Translations under genes and position numbers: made by a program | The notes under the pieces: generated by a model | Database searches by the model: none | The model's input: only the letters and a program-made list of their open reading frames with translations | Told to the model about the DNA's origin: nothing | Part shown: piece after piece, positions 9,541 to 20,233 of the stretch | Numbering within the stretch: position 1 is the first letter of the stretch | How the letters are laid out: each line of letters begins with the position of its first letter | From: CBDCWT01 sp965223305 | Lineage (GTDB): Bacteria; Planctomycetota; Planctomycetia; Pirellulales; Pirellulaceae | DNA length: 59,265 nt | Assembly (NCBI GenBank): GCA_965223305.1 | Contig: CBDCWT010000028.1 | Span: 1 to 59,265 of the forward strand | Direction of reading: 5' to 3'

Positions 9541-9567
9541 TTTGTCACTCGGGGTGCGCCTGCGCTC

Positions 9568-10878
9568 TCATAGATAGCGGTTTATCAGGTGCTCAAGCAT
9601 CTCTTGACGACCGCTCTCGTTCGCCTCGATCTCGGCCTTGTCGAGCATGTAGGCTTCGAGCGATTCGAAGTCGGCCTCTCCGGATTCGATTTGCGCTCCA
9701 ATGCCGCTGTCCCAGCTGCGATAGCGATGCGTCACGAACTTGTCGAGTTCCCCATCGGCGCGAATCGCGGCCGCCACCTTCAGTCCGCGGGCAAAGGCAT
9801 CCATACCACCAACGTGCGCATGAAACAGGTCGAGCGGCTCGAAGCTCTCACGGCGGACTTTGGCGTCGAAGTTAACTCCCCCAGCCTGCAGACCACCATA
9901 TTTCAGCAGCATCAACATGACCTCGGTCGTGAGGTAGATATTTGTGGGAAACTGATCGGTGTCCCAGCCGAGCAGCATGTCACCCGTGTTCGCGTCGATA
10001 GAGCCCAACGCGTTTTGATGTCCGGCGTAGTCGAGTTCATGCATCATGGTGTGTCCGGCCAGCGTGGCGTGGTTGGTTTCCAAGTTTAACTTAAAGTGAT
10101 CCATCAGATCATAGGCGCGGAGAAAGTTGATGCAGGCGGCGGCATCCGAGTCGTACTGGTGTTTCGTCGGTTCTTTGGGCTTGGGTTCGATCAGGAACTG
10201 GCCGGTGAAGCCGATCTCCTTTGCGTAGTCGACCGCGAGATGCATGAAACGTCCCATATGATCCAGTTCACGCTGCATGTCGGTGTTGAAAAGATTTTGA
10301 TACCCTTCCCGGCCGCCCCAGAAAACGTAGTTCACTCCTCCCAGCTCTTTGGTTACCTCGAGGCACTTTTTCACCTGGGCCGCAGCGTAGGCGAACGCAT
10401 CTGCGTTGCAGCTTGTTGAAGCCCCGTGCAGGTACCTGGGATTGCTGAACAGGTTGGCGGTCCCCCACAACAACTTGATTCCGGTTCGCTGCTGCTCCTC
10501 CTTAAGCACCTTGACGACTGCGTCCAGGTTTCGGTGGCTTTCCGACAGTGTCTTGCCTTCCGGCGCCACGTCGCGGTCGTGAAAGGCGTAGAACGGCGCG
10601 CCGAGCTTCTCGATGAACTCGAACGCCACACGTGCCCGCTGGATCGCGTTTTCTACGGAGTCTGTGCCATCTTCCCAAGGACGACACATCGTTTCCGCGC
10701 CGAAAGGGTCGAGGCCTGTTCCTCTAAATGTGTGCCAATAGACCACGCTGAAACGAAAATGCTCCTTCATCGTCTTGCCTTCGACGACTTCGTTCTCGTC
10801 ATACCAGCGGTAGGCCAGCGGGTTCTTGGTGTCGGGACCTTCGTAACTGACGCTTGCGACTTCCGGGAATGCTGACAT
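9568..10878 (-). CDS. xylA: Xylose isomerase
   Basis: Isomerises D-xylose to D-xylulose (and glucose to fructose), a cytoplasmic divalent-metal enzyme. The 436-residue product matches the long (class II) type. Landmarks: FYAFHDRD with catalytic His100 and Asp103, the signature WGGREGY at 187-193, metal ligands in LIEPKPKEPTKHQYD (from 229), and GSIDANTGD later on. The chosen start is the ATG at 10878 (MSAFPEV), with GGAAAGGA about 10 bp upstream; the frame is open 56 codons further but that extension has no family resemblance. It ends tail-to-tail with gmd. No xylulokinase or xylose transporter is seen nearby, so its pathway partners are elsewhere. Confidence 0.95.
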   Translation of the reverse strand: MSAFPEVASVSYEGPDTKNPLAYRWYDENEVVEGKTMKEHFRFSVVYWHTFRGTGLDPFGAETMCRPWEDGTDSVENAIQRARVAFEFIEKLGAPFYAFHDRDVAPEGKTLSESHRNLDAVVKVLKEEQQRTGIKLLWGTANLFSNPRYLHGASTSCNADAFAYAAAQVKKCLEVTKELGGVNYVFWGGREGYQNLFNTDMQRELDHMGRFMHLAVDYAKEIGFTGQFLIEPKPKEPTKHQYDSDAAACINFLRAYDLMDHFKLNLETNHATLAGHTMMHELDYAGHQNALGSIDANTGDMLLGWDTDQFPTNIYLTTEVMLMLLKYGGLQAGGVNFDAKVRRESFEPLDLFHAHVGGMDAFARGLKVAAAIRADGELDKFVTHRYRSWDSGIGAQIESGEADFESLEAYMLDKAEIEANESGRQEMLEHLINRYL

Positions 10879-11057
10879 CGGGCCAACAGGTCCTTTCCTA
10901 AAACGAACGCGGGATTCGACTTCTGTTTCCTCTTCCCCTGCCTCGCGCAGCGAGAATAGCAGGGGGAGAAGGCAGGGTGAGGGGTTAGTCCAGCCTAACG
11001 GTTTGCTGCCGTATGATAAATCGCGAGCCGCGGGGCGCGTAGTCAACGCACGACCGG

Positions 11058-12449
<1,392 letters not shown>

Positions 12450-12536
12450 CAGGAGCTCCTTTACTCAGCGAGTCTTCGCGTGTTGTGGGGCAAGGTGACA
12501 CAGTTCGCGGGGACCTCTCGCCCACAGTTCTTCAGG

Positions 12537-13340
12537 CTAACTCATGCGTTTCACCACCCAATCTCCGAACTTGGGCCACAGCTGCGAAACGGAGAACAGT
12601 AACCGGGCCTTGCGTGGGACAACCAGCTCAGGTGCTCGCCTGGCGCACGCACGTAGTATGAGTTGGGCCAGTTTCTCCGGTGGGATTCCCGCGAGTTTCA
12701 CACCTCCGCCCGGCCGGCGGGCGGCTTCCGGCAGGCCGCTCACCTGATCGTCGTACCGCTTTCCTGCGTCCTCCCGGACAAGCGGGCCAGGGCAGACCAA
12801 CAAGACGTGAACGCCGCGGGGTTCCAGCTCCAATCGTAGCTGCTGGGAATAAACGACTAAAGGCGCCTTGCTGGCCGGGTAAGCCCCCAAGTACTGCGAG
12901 GCCGCTTTGCTCGCCAACGAACCGATGTTGACCAAATGGCCTCCCGTTTCGATCAGCTGGTCAGTGACGGCTGCTGTACACCGTACAGTCGACAAGAAGT
13001 TCAGCTCGAGCAGCTGACGAAAGTCCTCGACAGAGGTTTCCGAGGCCAAACCCCGCGCCGAACGGCCCGCGTTGTTGATCAGGATGTCGATACGGCCGAA
13101 CCGTTCCATCGTCTGCTGTACCAGGGCGGAGACCCGAACTTGGTCGGTGACGTCGGTGGGTATCCCTACTGCATCAATCGTTTCGGATCGCAGCGCATCA
13201 ACAGCCGCTTGTAGGCGCACCTCGTCGCGTGCTGCAAGCACGACCTGTGCGCCCGCCGCCCCGAACGTTCTTGCCAATGCTCGTCCCAGGCCGGCGGAGC
13301 CTCCCGTGACGATGGCCACTTTGCCGTGCCAGCTAGTCAT
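12537..13340 (-). CDS. SDR family NAD(P)-dependent oxidoreductase
   Basis: Classical short-chain dehydrogenase/reductase, substrate unknown, 267 residues from ATG 13340 (MTSWHGKVAIVTGG). The cofactor loop TGGSAGLG, the structural NNAG (in ILINNAGRSARG), the active-site Ser of LVNIGSLASKAA and the Tyr/Lys pair of YPASKAPLVVYSQQ are all present. The C-terminal 40 residues (ELVVPRKARLLFSVSQLWPKFGDW) resemble DltE/YqjQ-like membrane-associated SDRs. The start overlaps the end of the upstream acetyltransferase gene by 8 bp. An alternative ATG 60 bp upstream would lengthen the overlap and adds no family sequence. Confidence 0.88.
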   Translation of the reverse strand: MTSWHGKVAIVTGGSAGLGRALARTFGAAGAQVVLAARDEVRLQAAVDALRSETIDAVGIPTDVTDQVRVSALVQQTMERFGRIDILINNAGRSARGLASETSVEDFRQLLELNFLSTVRCTAAVTDQLIETGGHLVNIGSLASKAASQYLGAYPASKAPLVVYSQQLRLELEPRGVHVLLVCPGPLVREDAGKRYDDQVSGLPEAARRPGGGVKLAGIPPEKLAQLILRACARRAPELVVPRKARLLFSVSQLWPKFGDWVVKRMS

Positions 13341-13770
13341 TAAGACCGAAAAAGAAAGCTTTCTTCTCCCCGGGAAGTGTGAAATCGAATCCACAGGCAC
13401 GAAAGAAGCCCTCGGAAGAACTGATCGCCATCACCTCCAGAATTTGTTCTTGCCGCGCTAGTGCCAAGCAGGCCTCGACCAGTTGCCGACCGACGCCGAG
13501 CCCTTGCATGGTTTCATCGACTACCAGGCTGCGAATCTCTGCCAGCTTGGGGGAGTAGATTTCGAGCGCCACGAACCCGACAATCTGCCCTGCCTGTTCC
13601 GCGACAAACCCGGTCGAGAACAGCTCATTGAGCTCCGCCATCGTGCGAGGCAGCAGCTTCTGCTGGGCTACGAAGGGGCCGATCAACTGCTGGACGGCCG
13701 CTTGATCGCCGTGTCGAGCCCTGCGAACACAAACTGGAGCCGAATGAGCTGGTTCTTGTCGAGCGGCCAT
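13333..13770 (-). CDS. GNAT family N-acetyltransferase
   Basis: Predicted acetyl-CoA-dependent N-acyltransferase of 145 residues. After VCVRRARHGDQAAVQQLI (strand 1 and helix 1) come IVGFVALEIYS, the acetyl-CoA-binding segment IRSLVVDETMQGLGVGRQLV (Q/RxxGxG/A motif) and the C-terminal FFRACGFDFTLPGEKKAFF. The pattern is closest to N-acetylglutamate-synthase-like GNATs (ArgA/ArgH-fusion type), so an arginine-pathway role is possible but not shown. ATG 13770 was chosen since longer starts run into the preceding oxidoreductase gene; it starts 17 bp after that stop and overlaps the following SDR by 8 bp. Confidence 0.82.
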   Translation of the reverse strand: MAARQEPAHSAPVCVRRARHGDQAAVQQLIGPFVAQQKLLPRTMAELNELFSTGFVAEQAGQIVGFVALEIYSPKLAEIRSLVVDETMQGLGVGRQLVEACLALARQEQILEVMAISSSEGFFRACGFDFTLPGEKKAFFFGLND

Positions 13771-13787
13771 CTGGCGGCAAAGGCCCG

Positions 13788-15191
13788 TCACACGTTGATT
13801 TCGTAGCCAGCCCGTTGTTCGCGTCTTTGCCACCCATTGGCCTCGTCGTCGCCCACGATCTGCTCACTCCGCGCATCCCATTTCAGACTGCGTCCCAATC
13901 GGATGGCAATGTTGGCCAAGTGGCAGGTTGTCAGAGCGCGGTGATGGGTGAAGACGTCAGAAATCGGCTCTTCGCGCGTCTTAACGCAGTCGAAGAAGTT
14001 CCGCATGTGAGCGTTCTTGCCACCAGGCTCCTTCCCTTTGTACGCGCGGACCAACGCATCTTCGGGCAGGGGATGGTCGGCCAACGCCTCGACTGGAGCA
14101 CCCACGATTTTGCTGCGGTTGACTAAGAAGCGACCTTTGTCCCCAGTAAACATGATGCCGTTGTCGAACGCCAGGTTGGGGTCGTCCTCGCAAGAGTCGT
14201 GAATGTTCATGACCACGCCATTGGGAAAGTCGACTCGAATCATGAACTTGGTTGCGCAGTTGTACTCGTCATCGCGAGACGGATGTCCGTTCTCCAAAGG
14301 AATTGGATGGGCTACTTCGATCGGATCGATCAAAGTCGGACCCTGACCCTCTCCTAGCTGTCCGATACCCCACTGGGCGATGTCGACATGGTGAGCTCCC
14401 CAATCGGTCAGCTTGCCCCCGGAGTACTCGTACCACCAGCGGAACTCGTAGTGACACCGCGAATTTCCCCATTGTGATCCCTCGGTTTCTTGGAAACGAA
14501 AGTCGGCCCAGGGAGCCTGGCCGAGCCACTTGTCCCAATTCAGGCCGGTAGGCGGGGCGGCTTTGGGAATCACACCGCTGGTTGGCGAACCTCCAATAGC
14601 CACGTCCACCTGCTGTACCTGGCCGATGCGGTCATCCTGCAGCATGGCAACTGCCTGCAGAAAGCGCAGCGACATTTCGCTCCGCTGCTGAGTGCCGACC
14701 TGAAAGACACGGCCCGTTTCCTTCACAACTTGGCAGATCTGCTTGCCTTCCTCGATTGTCAGCGTCAGCGGCTTTTCGCAGTAGACGTCCTTACCGGCCC
14801 GCATGGCATCAATCGCGATCTTGGTGTGCCAGTGATCGGGGGTAACGATTGTCACGACGTCAATGTCTTTGCGTTCCAGCAGGCGTTCGTAGTCCTCGTA
14901 AGTATCCGGTGTCCGGTCCTGTTTCTTGGTAACTACCGCTACCGCATCGGCGACATGGTTGGCATCGACATCGCAGACGGCCACACAATCGGCAAACTCC
15001 ATGGCGTTGGGTCCTACGGCGTTCCAGCGGCTCCCTGTGCCAATACAACCCAGAATAGGGCGGTCGTTCAGGGTCGAGTCCGACGCATCGTCGGCCAATA
15101 GACGCCTTCCCAGTTGAGTGGATGCCGCTGCCGCGGTCCCCACCAGCGTCGAGCGAAGAAAGTGCCGCCTAGTATGCTCGCGATACTTCAT
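13788..15191 (-). CDS. Tat-exported Gfo/Idh/MocA family oxidoreductase
   Basis: NAD(P)-linked oxidoreductase of the planctomycete expanded Gfo/Idh/MocA type, 467 residues. The N-terminus has a twin-arginine signal (TRRHFLRSTLVGTAAAAS, arginines 8-9) so it is predicted to be exported folded with its cofactor. The Rossmann start ILGCIGTGSRWN, DVVTIVTPDHWH and the DVYCEKPLT motif (EKP at 139-141) define the family. YEYSGGKLTDWGAHHVDIAQW, typical of secreted planctomycete members, carries the catalytic-site His. It heads a run with a GNAT (17 bp) and an SDR. The sugar or cyclitol substrate is unknown. Confidence 0.92.
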   Translation of the reverse strand: MKYREHTRRHFLRSTLVGTAAAASTQLGRRLLADDASDSTLNDRPILGCIGTGSRWNAVGPNAMEFADCVAVCDVDANHVADAVAVVTKKQDRTPDTYEDYERLLERKDIDVVTIVTPDHWHTKIAIDAMRAGKDVYCEKPLTLTIEEGKQICQVVKETGRVFQVGTQQRSEMSLRFLQAVAMLQDDRIGQVQQVDVAIGGSPTSGVIPKAAPPTGLNWDKWLGQAPWADFRFQETEGSQWGNSRCHYEFRWWYEYSGGKLTDWGAHHVDIAQWGIGQLGEGQGPTLIDPIEVAHPIPLENGHPSRDDEYNCATKFMIRVDFPNGVVMNIHDSCEDDPNLAFDNGIMFTGDKGRFLVNRSKIVGAPVEALADHPLPEDALVRAYKGKEPGGKNAHMRNFFDCVKTREEPISDVFTHHRALTTCHLANIAIRLGRSLKWDARSEQIVGDDEANGWQRREQRAGYEINV

Positions 15192-15355
15192 TGTTGATGC
15201 GCCTTTCCGTAGTCAAAGTACTTGGCAAACACGTGCCATCACAACAAGAGTAGCGGTCGATGTGAGGAAGCGTGCCGCCACTTGTGACCGATCAACCTCC
15301 GCTGAGTCACAGCCTAGTTTAGTGCATCACTGCTTCGCTTACTACTTTCCGCTCC

Positions 15356-15952
15356 CTACTTTTCAACCGGCGATAGGCGAGTAAATGAAGTGACTTCCCA
15401 GGAGACCTCGACATTGTTGCCCCATTTTCTCAGCTCGGTGCGATGGTAACGAATGGGATAGCCGAGCTCCGGGTCAAACTGGCCGCGAATGAGCACTTGG
15501 GGAGTTTGGCGGTCCGCGACACCTTGGCGGTGCTTTTCCAAATTGGAAACGTCACTTTGAATCGTCGTGAACATTCCCGGCACGCTCCAAGTGCCCATCG
15601 TGCGCCGCTGGCTGAGTGGTTCTCCATTGCGTGTGGCGTGCTCGACCTCGCCACCGCGTACCTCTACCGAGTATGCGGCCGCCTGCCGACCCGTGACTTG
15701 CACGGACAAGCGATAGTCGGCCAGCTTCGCGTTGGTCCATTTGTCTTGATTCGCCTGAAATTCGGCGGCGTCAAACGTGGGAAGTCGACCGCGACTCTGA
15801 GTGGCAGTCACGAGCACGAGCCCCGCGAGTCCCGTGACGCTTCCCAAGAGCGCGGCCGCCAGCAACGCCCGCACACGTCGTATCCGCCGACCGGCCGTCC
15901 GCCTCGGGCGATTCGATCCATTCGTCGCAGCCAGACCAATATCGTCAGCCAT
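15356..15952 (-). CDS. Membrane-anchored protein with DUF6174-like domain
   Basis: Function unknown, 198 residues. Residues 27-49 (VRALLAAALLGSVTGLAGLVLV) form one membrane span after a basic N-terminus, so the C-terminal domain is extracytoplasmic. That domain (KWTNAKLADYRLSV ... VPGMFTTIQSDV ... FDPELGYPIRYHR) follows the pattern of the DUF6174 family: a W/Y-rich start, a middle 'TVPGMF' segment and a 'DxxxGYPxxI' end. The two cysteines usual in parts of that family are absent. It is followed downstream by the Gfo/Idh gene on the same strand after 164 bp without further genes. Confidence 0.65.
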   Translation of the reverse strand: MADDIGLAATNGSNRPRRTAGRRIRRVRALLAAALLGSVTGLAGLVLVTATQSRGRLPTFDAAEFQANQDKWTNAKLADYRLSVQVTGRQAAAYSVEVRGGEVEHATRNGEPLSQRRTMGTWSVPGMFTTIQSDVSNLEKHRQGVADRQTPQVLIRGQFDPELGYPIRYHRTELRKWGNNVEVSWEVTSFTRLSPVEK

Positions 15953-15981
15953 AGAGGATTCCCGTTAAGACATCACTTCCG

Positions 15982-16503
15982 TTACTTCTTTGGTTCCCGC
16001 GTCGCTTGCCAGACCGCGGTGGCGGCCACCTGAAGAAAGCTGGCAGCGACGAAACTCCAGATACCGCCCAGCACCGCAGCCGCCGTTACACCCAAAGCAA
16101 CGCTTGGAATGGTGACTGGTTGCCTGACTATTCTGACAAACGCGATGCCTCCCAATACAGCCCCCAAGATCGTGCCGGCAAGCGTCGCGAATACGATCGG
16201 TCGGCCTAGCGGTGAACGTTGTCGTAGCTGCGTGGCCGGAGCAAAGTCGGAGGCGATGACTTGCGCGCCACGCCGCGTATGGGGCGTCGGGCGGTCTCTT
16301 GTGGCGCGGTCGCCGTCAGCTCGTAGACGGGTACCAATCGCGTTGCCCGCTATGTGTGCCGCGATCGCCAATGCCAGCAGACTCAAGACCGCTGCTGCGT
16401 GCGAGCCAAAGTAGTTAAATGCCCCACAAAAGACGGAAATCAGCGTGATTGACCACATCAGTGCCTTCAATCCAAACCGTGGGGGTTGCAGATCTGGAGA
16501 CAT
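15982..16503 (-). CDS. Hypothetical membrane protein with about four spans
   Basis: Not recognised as a named family. From ATG 16503 (MSPDLQPPRFGLKALMW) it has 173 residues. Hydrophobic segments occur at about residues 14-50 (two spans: LMWSITLISVFCGAFNYF and AAAVLSLLALAIAAHIAGN), then PIVFATLAGTILGAVLGGI and SVALGVTAAAVLGGIWSFVA, with a basic loop between. The N-terminal 'FGLKALMWSITLISVF' is typical of planctomycete proteins that begin with a short span after an 'FSLRxLL' leader. A longer start would run into the inverted repeat at 16647 and adds nothing. It may be co-transcribed with the DUF6174-like gene 29 bp downstream. Confidence 0.6.
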   Translation of the reverse strand: MSPDLQPPRFGLKALMWSITLISVFCGAFNYFGSHAAAVLSLLALAIAAHIAGNAIGTRLRADGDRATRDRPTPHTRRGAQVIASDFAPATQLRQRSPLGRPIVFATLAGTILGAVLGGIAFVRIVRQPVTIPSVALGVTAAAVLGGIWSFVAASFLQVAATAVWQATREPKK

Positions 16504-16646
16504 GAGTTTCTGTGGCGTGTGAAAGTTAGTGAACGACGAGTGAGCTGGGATCCTTCGTACCCCCAGGGTTGCCAGCCACAAGATGTCGCAATCGCCACGT
16601 ATTTCGGAACTGAATCGCGAGTTTTGAAGTTGCGCTGTTAGCTCCA

Positions 16647-16723
16647 TCGTAGCCCGAAGCGTAAGCGAGGGAATGACTCGTGTTGGTACACCAACTCTCC
16701 CTCGCTGACGCTTCGGGTTACGA
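16647..16723. repeat. REP-like inverted repeat, copy 1
   Basis: Arms TCGTAGCCCGAAGCGTAAGC... (16647-16672) and its near-perfect complement ending at 16723 (2 mismatches over 26 bp) enclose a second small palindrome, TTGGTACACCAA. A second copy in the opposite orientation lies at 50211-50282. It sits in the 350-bp gap between the PSD1 gene and the membrane protein, where nothing else is seen. Confidence 0.82.
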
Positions 16724-16853
16724 AATACCCGACGAATTCGACATCTTGTACCCTCCCGACAGCCGAAAATCGTGACTTCAATAGAGTAAGCCAGGGAGGG
16801 GAACCTCGACAGTCATTCGGCTGGCGCGCCAAGTTGCCCGTGCCGCCGAACGC

Positions 16854-18839
16854 TCAATCTACGTAAACAAACTCATTCGCGTTGAACAGGGCCAGACAAA
16901 GATCTGTGATCGCAGCTGCTGAGTAGGGATCAACGCCGGCGGGGCAGGGTATCGGCAAGGCCAGCTCGGCGGCCTCCTTTTGCTCTGCACGCAGCGCCAT
17001 TGTTTGGGAACCTACGAAGTTGACCAGCATCTGGATATCGTCCGTCCGCGGCCCCCTGCCAAATGCGGTTTGAATTGCCAGCTCGATCTGTCGCGGAAGA
17101 TCGCCAGGATGCGCCTCGAGCAGGCGGCCGGCAAATCGCCGAGCCAATTCCAAACTGAACTCAGAATTAAGCAACAACAGCGATTGTGGCGCGGTTGTCG
17201 ACTCGTTCCTCTGCGGACAACTGGCATTGGCGTCAGGTCGGTCGAAGGCTTCGAAGATCGGGTAGCGGAGATTGCGGCGGGCGAAAACGTAGATGCTGCG
17301 GCGAAAGTGATCTGCCCTGCGCGGGCTGACCTGCCACTGGTCTTTGAGCAGCGTCTGGACTAGCTCGGGCGGAAGCGGGGGCCGGACTCCTGGTCCACCC
17401 TGGCCGAGCTCGAGCATTCCCGCTGCATGGAGCATCGCGTCGCGCACCGCCTCGCCACTCAACCGCCGGCGGGGAAACCGGGCCAGCAGATAACTCGCCG
17501 GGTTGCCTTGGTCGTTTGCCTCGAACCGACCCGCACGACGGTAGGTCGCCGAGGTCACCACCAGGCGATGCAGCCGCTTCAAACTCCATCGCTGGCGAAC
17601 AAACTCGGTCGCCAACCAGTCGAGCAGTGACAGGTGCACCGGCTCGTCGCCAACTACACCGAAATCGCTGGGCGTCGTGCTCAGCCCTGCTCCGAAGTGG
17701 TGTTGCCAGACCCGATTTGCAATCACTCGGACCGTTAGAGGATGGTCCGACTGCGTTATCCACTTAGACAGCGCCGTACGCCTCCCGCTGCTTGGCCGGG
17801 CGGAAACGGTTTGCGGTGGGCGGTTGCTCGGATTAGCAATGCGCGGGAACGCCGGTTTGATGACCGGGCCCGGACGGCGAAAGTCCCCGCGGATCATGAG
17901 GTGGCTGACTGCCACCGGACCAGCAGGTTCTTCGAGGAATCGAATCGACTTGTTGCGCTCGACGTGGACTGCCGGCTCGAACAGAGACCGCATTCGGTAG
18001 AAGTCTGCCTGACTGATCGGATCGTACTTATGATCGTGACATTGGGCGCAGCCCATCTGCAAGCCGAGCAGAACCTCTCCGACCGTGGAAGTCATTTCGT
18101 TCAGCAGGTAGTGGCGTCTCTCCTCTTGCGAGTTGATATCCGGCATGTCGGGACCTGACAAGCAAAAGGCGGTTGCGATCCGCGCCGATTCGTTATCCGG
18201 TTCTAACTCGTCTCCCGCCAGTTGAAGACTGATGAACTGGTCATAGGGTAGGTCGAAATTCAACGCAGAGATCACCCAATCGCGGTATCGCCAGGCATCC
18301 GGACGAACTTTGTCATGCTCGAAACCGTCCGTCTCGGCGAACCGCGCGAGATCGAGCCAGTGTTGCGCCCAACGTTCTCCGTACGCGGGTGACGCTAACA
18401 GCCGGTCCACCAGTCGTTGATAGGCATCTGGCGCCAGATCCGATTGAAAAGCACTCACTTCGCTGGGAGTTGGGGGAAGCCCCAGCAGATCGAAATACAG
18501 TCGGCGAATGAGCGTGCTGCGATCCGCATCTGGGGCGGCTTGTTGCTGGTTCTCGGCCAAACTTGCTGAGATGAATCGGTCGATCGGGTTCCGCGCGGCC
18601 GCCGCGGCCGCGGTCGGCACTGACGGCCGGGCGAGCGGGCGGAACGACCAGTGTTCGCGGTCCTCGGCGGTCAGCGGGGGTTCGTCCAGCTGCGAGAAAA
18701 CAGGTGATGCGAAACCGTAGACCGCCAGCACGCAGACTGCCCAGAAGATGGCGCGGCCGCTGCCGCGAGATGCGAGGACCGATCGTGAAGACTGACCGAC
18801 GACCGACGATAGCTGACAACCGATCACTTGTAATTTCAT
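16854..18839 (-). CDS. DUF1549/DUF1553 (PSD1) domain protein
   Basis: Planctomycete-specific secreted protein, 661 residues, function unproven; such proteins are always paired with DUF1501 partners and are thought to act in polysaccharide or sulfated-glycan use. An N-terminal hydrophobic stretch (IFWAVCVLAVYGFASPVFS) is a signal peptide. The DUF1549 part (about 75-290) contains LIRRLYFDLLGLPPTPSEV, YGERWAQHWLDLARFAETDG and a heme-like CAQCHDH motif. The DUF1553 part (from about 360) contains PLTVRVIANRVWQHHFG, VTSATYRR and NESTTAPQSLLLLNS. The usual N-terminal PSCyt1 cytochrome domain is missing, making it shorter than most relatives. Its start overlaps the DUF1501 stop by 4 bp. Confidence 0.92.
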   Translation of the reverse strand: MKLQVIGCQLSSVVGQSSRSVLASRGSGRAIFWAVCVLAVYGFASPVFSQLDEPPLTAEDREHWSFRPLARPSVPTAAAAAARNPIDRFISASLAENQQQAAPDADRSTLIRRLYFDLLGLPPTPSEVSAFQSDLAPDAYQRLVDRLLASPAYGERWAQHWLDLARFAETDGFEHDKVRPDAWRYRDWVISALNFDLPYDQFISLQLAGDELEPDNESARIATAFCLSGPDMPDINSQEERRHYLLNEMTSTVGEVLLGLQMGCAQCHDHKYDPISQADFYRMRSLFEPAVHVERNKSIRFLEEPAGPVAVSHLMIRGDFRRPGPVIKPAFPRIANPSNRPPQTVSARPSSGRRTALSKWITQSDHPLTVRVIANRVWQHHFGAGLSTTPSDFGVVGDEPVHLSLLDWLATEFVRQRWSLKRLHRLVVTSATYRRAGRFEANDQGNPASYLLARFPRRRLSGEAVRDAMLHAAGMLELGQGGPGVRPPLPPELVQTLLKDQWQVSPRRADHFRRSIYVFARRNLRYPIFEAFDRPDANASCPQRNESTTAPQSLLLLNSEFSLELARRFAGRLLEAHPGDLPRQIELAIQTAFGRGPRTDDIQMLVNFVGSQTMALRAEQKEAAELALPIPCPAGVDPYSAAAITDLCLALFNANEFVYVD

Positions 18840-20233
18840 ACCACCAAGTCATGGACCACATGAGCTTCTTCGGGGCCGGTGAGCCGCTTGTCCAACCCGT
18901 TGTGAAAATACGTTAGCCGCTCGTGATCAAGCCCGAGCAAATGGAGCACTGTGGCATGAAAGTCCCGCACGTGCACCTTATTTTCTGCTGCTCTCAATCC
19001 GATGGGATCGCTGGCACCATAGGCACGACCACCGGAAATCCCAGCCCCGGCCAGGAAGTAGCTGTACGCCCACGGATTGTGATCTCTTCCCGTACCCTGC
19101 TCGCTCATCGGCATCCGCCCAAACTCGCCACCCCAGATGACCAGCGTGTCGTCCAGCAGACCGCGCCGCTTGAGGTCTTTGATTAGCCCCGCAACCGGCC
19201 GGTCGGTCGCATTGCAATATCGAGTGTGGTTTCGTACGACGTTCTTGTGAGCGTCCCAACCCTCGGTACCTCCCGAATAGAGTTGAACGAATCGCACGCC
19301 GTGTTCGATCATCCGCCGGGCCAGCAAGCAACGCCGCCCGAACTCGGCGGTTACCGGGTCATCCAAGCCGTACAGCGACTGGGTATCCGTTGTTTCACGG
19401 CTGATGTCGACAAGTTCAGGTGCCGCCGACTGCATGCGAAACGCCAACTCGTAAGCGGCAATCCGCGCGTTCAACTCGTCGTCGGCTGGGCGGTTTGCGG
19501 CGTGTCGATTGTTGAGCTGTTGGACCAGGTTGAGTACACCGCGCTGCTGTCTGGCGGAGACACTCGCCGGCGGGTCAAGATGCAGGATTGGTGTCGAACC
19601 AGCCCGCATAGTGACCCCCTGAAAAGTGGCCGGAAGAAAACCGCTTCCCCACGCCGGCGGGCCACCCTTCAGACCGCCCTCTGGATCCGGTAGGACTACA
19701 AAGGCGGGCATGTCGTCGTTCTCGCTGCCCAGTCCGTAGGCGACCCAGCTGCCCATGCTGGGATTGCCCATCAGGATACTGCCCGTATTCAGCTGATAGA
19801 CCGACTGGGGATGGTTCACGCTGTCGCCGTGCATGCTTCTGATGACGCAGAGGTCGTCGGCACAGCTGCCGATGTGGGGCAGGAACTCATTGATCTCCAA
19901 TCCCGATTCACCGCGGCGACGAAAGGGGTGGATCGGACCCAGCAGCGGGTTTTGGGCCACGTTGCGGCGGGTCATCACATTGCCGAAGCTGGCCGGCAAC
20001 GGCCGCCCGGCGTACCGGATCAGGTCCGGTTTGGGATCGAGCAGATCGACGTGGCTGGGCCCACCGTGCATGAACAGCCAAATCACACGCCGCGCGCGGG
20101 GTGGATAGTGCGGGGAGCGAGCGGAGGCGGAATGCGGACGCTGCGACAGGTCGTCCGCGGCGAGCAGTTTGGCCAGGGCGATCAAGCCAGCTCCACCCCC
20201 CGCCGTAGCCAAGAATTGTCTGCGTGTGCTCAT
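18836..20233 (-). CDS. DUF1501 domain protein with Tat-like signal
   Basis: Partner of the PSD1 protein, 465 residues from ATG 20233. The N-terminus STRRQFLATAGGGAGLIALA is a twin-arginine signal. DUF1501 belongs to the alkaline-phosphatase/sulfatase-like fold; here VIWLFMHGGPSHVDLLDPKP marks the first metal-binding region and LVIWGGEFGRMPMSEQGTGR plus RDHNPWAYSYFLAGAGI the second. The formylglycine site of true sulfatases is absent. The gene precedes and overlaps (ATGA) the PSD1 gene, an arrangement found throughout planctomycetes. Role in breakdown of complex glycans is inferred from family context only. Confidence 0.93.
   Translation of the reverse strand: MSTRRQFLATAGGGAGLIALAKLLAADDLSQRPHSASARSPHYPPRARRVIWLFMHGGPSHVDLLDPKPDLIRYAGRPLPASFGNVMTRRNVAQNPLLGPIHPFRRRGESGLEINEFLPHIGSCADDLCVIRSMHGDSVNHPQSVYQLNTGSILMGNPSMGSWVAYGLGSENDDMPAFVVLPDPEGGLKGGPPAWGSGFLPATFQGVTMRAGSTPILHLDPPASVSARQQRGVLNLVQQLNNRHAANRPADDELNARIAAYELAFRMQSAAPELVDISRETTDTQSLYGLDDPVTAEFGRRCLLARRMIEHGVRFVQLYSGGTEGWDAHKNVVRNHTRYCNATDRPVAGLIKDLKRRGLLDDTLVIWGGEFGRMPMSEQGTGRDHNPWAYSYFLAGAGISGGRAYGASDPIGLRAAENKVHVRDFHATVLHLLGLDHERLTYFHNGLDKRLTGPEEAHVVHDLVV

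Noticed and set aside
10879..11046. 56-residue N-terminal extension of xylose isomerase
   Set aside because: The frame is open but has no family resemblance, and the ATG at 10878 has a good ribosome site and the normal family start.
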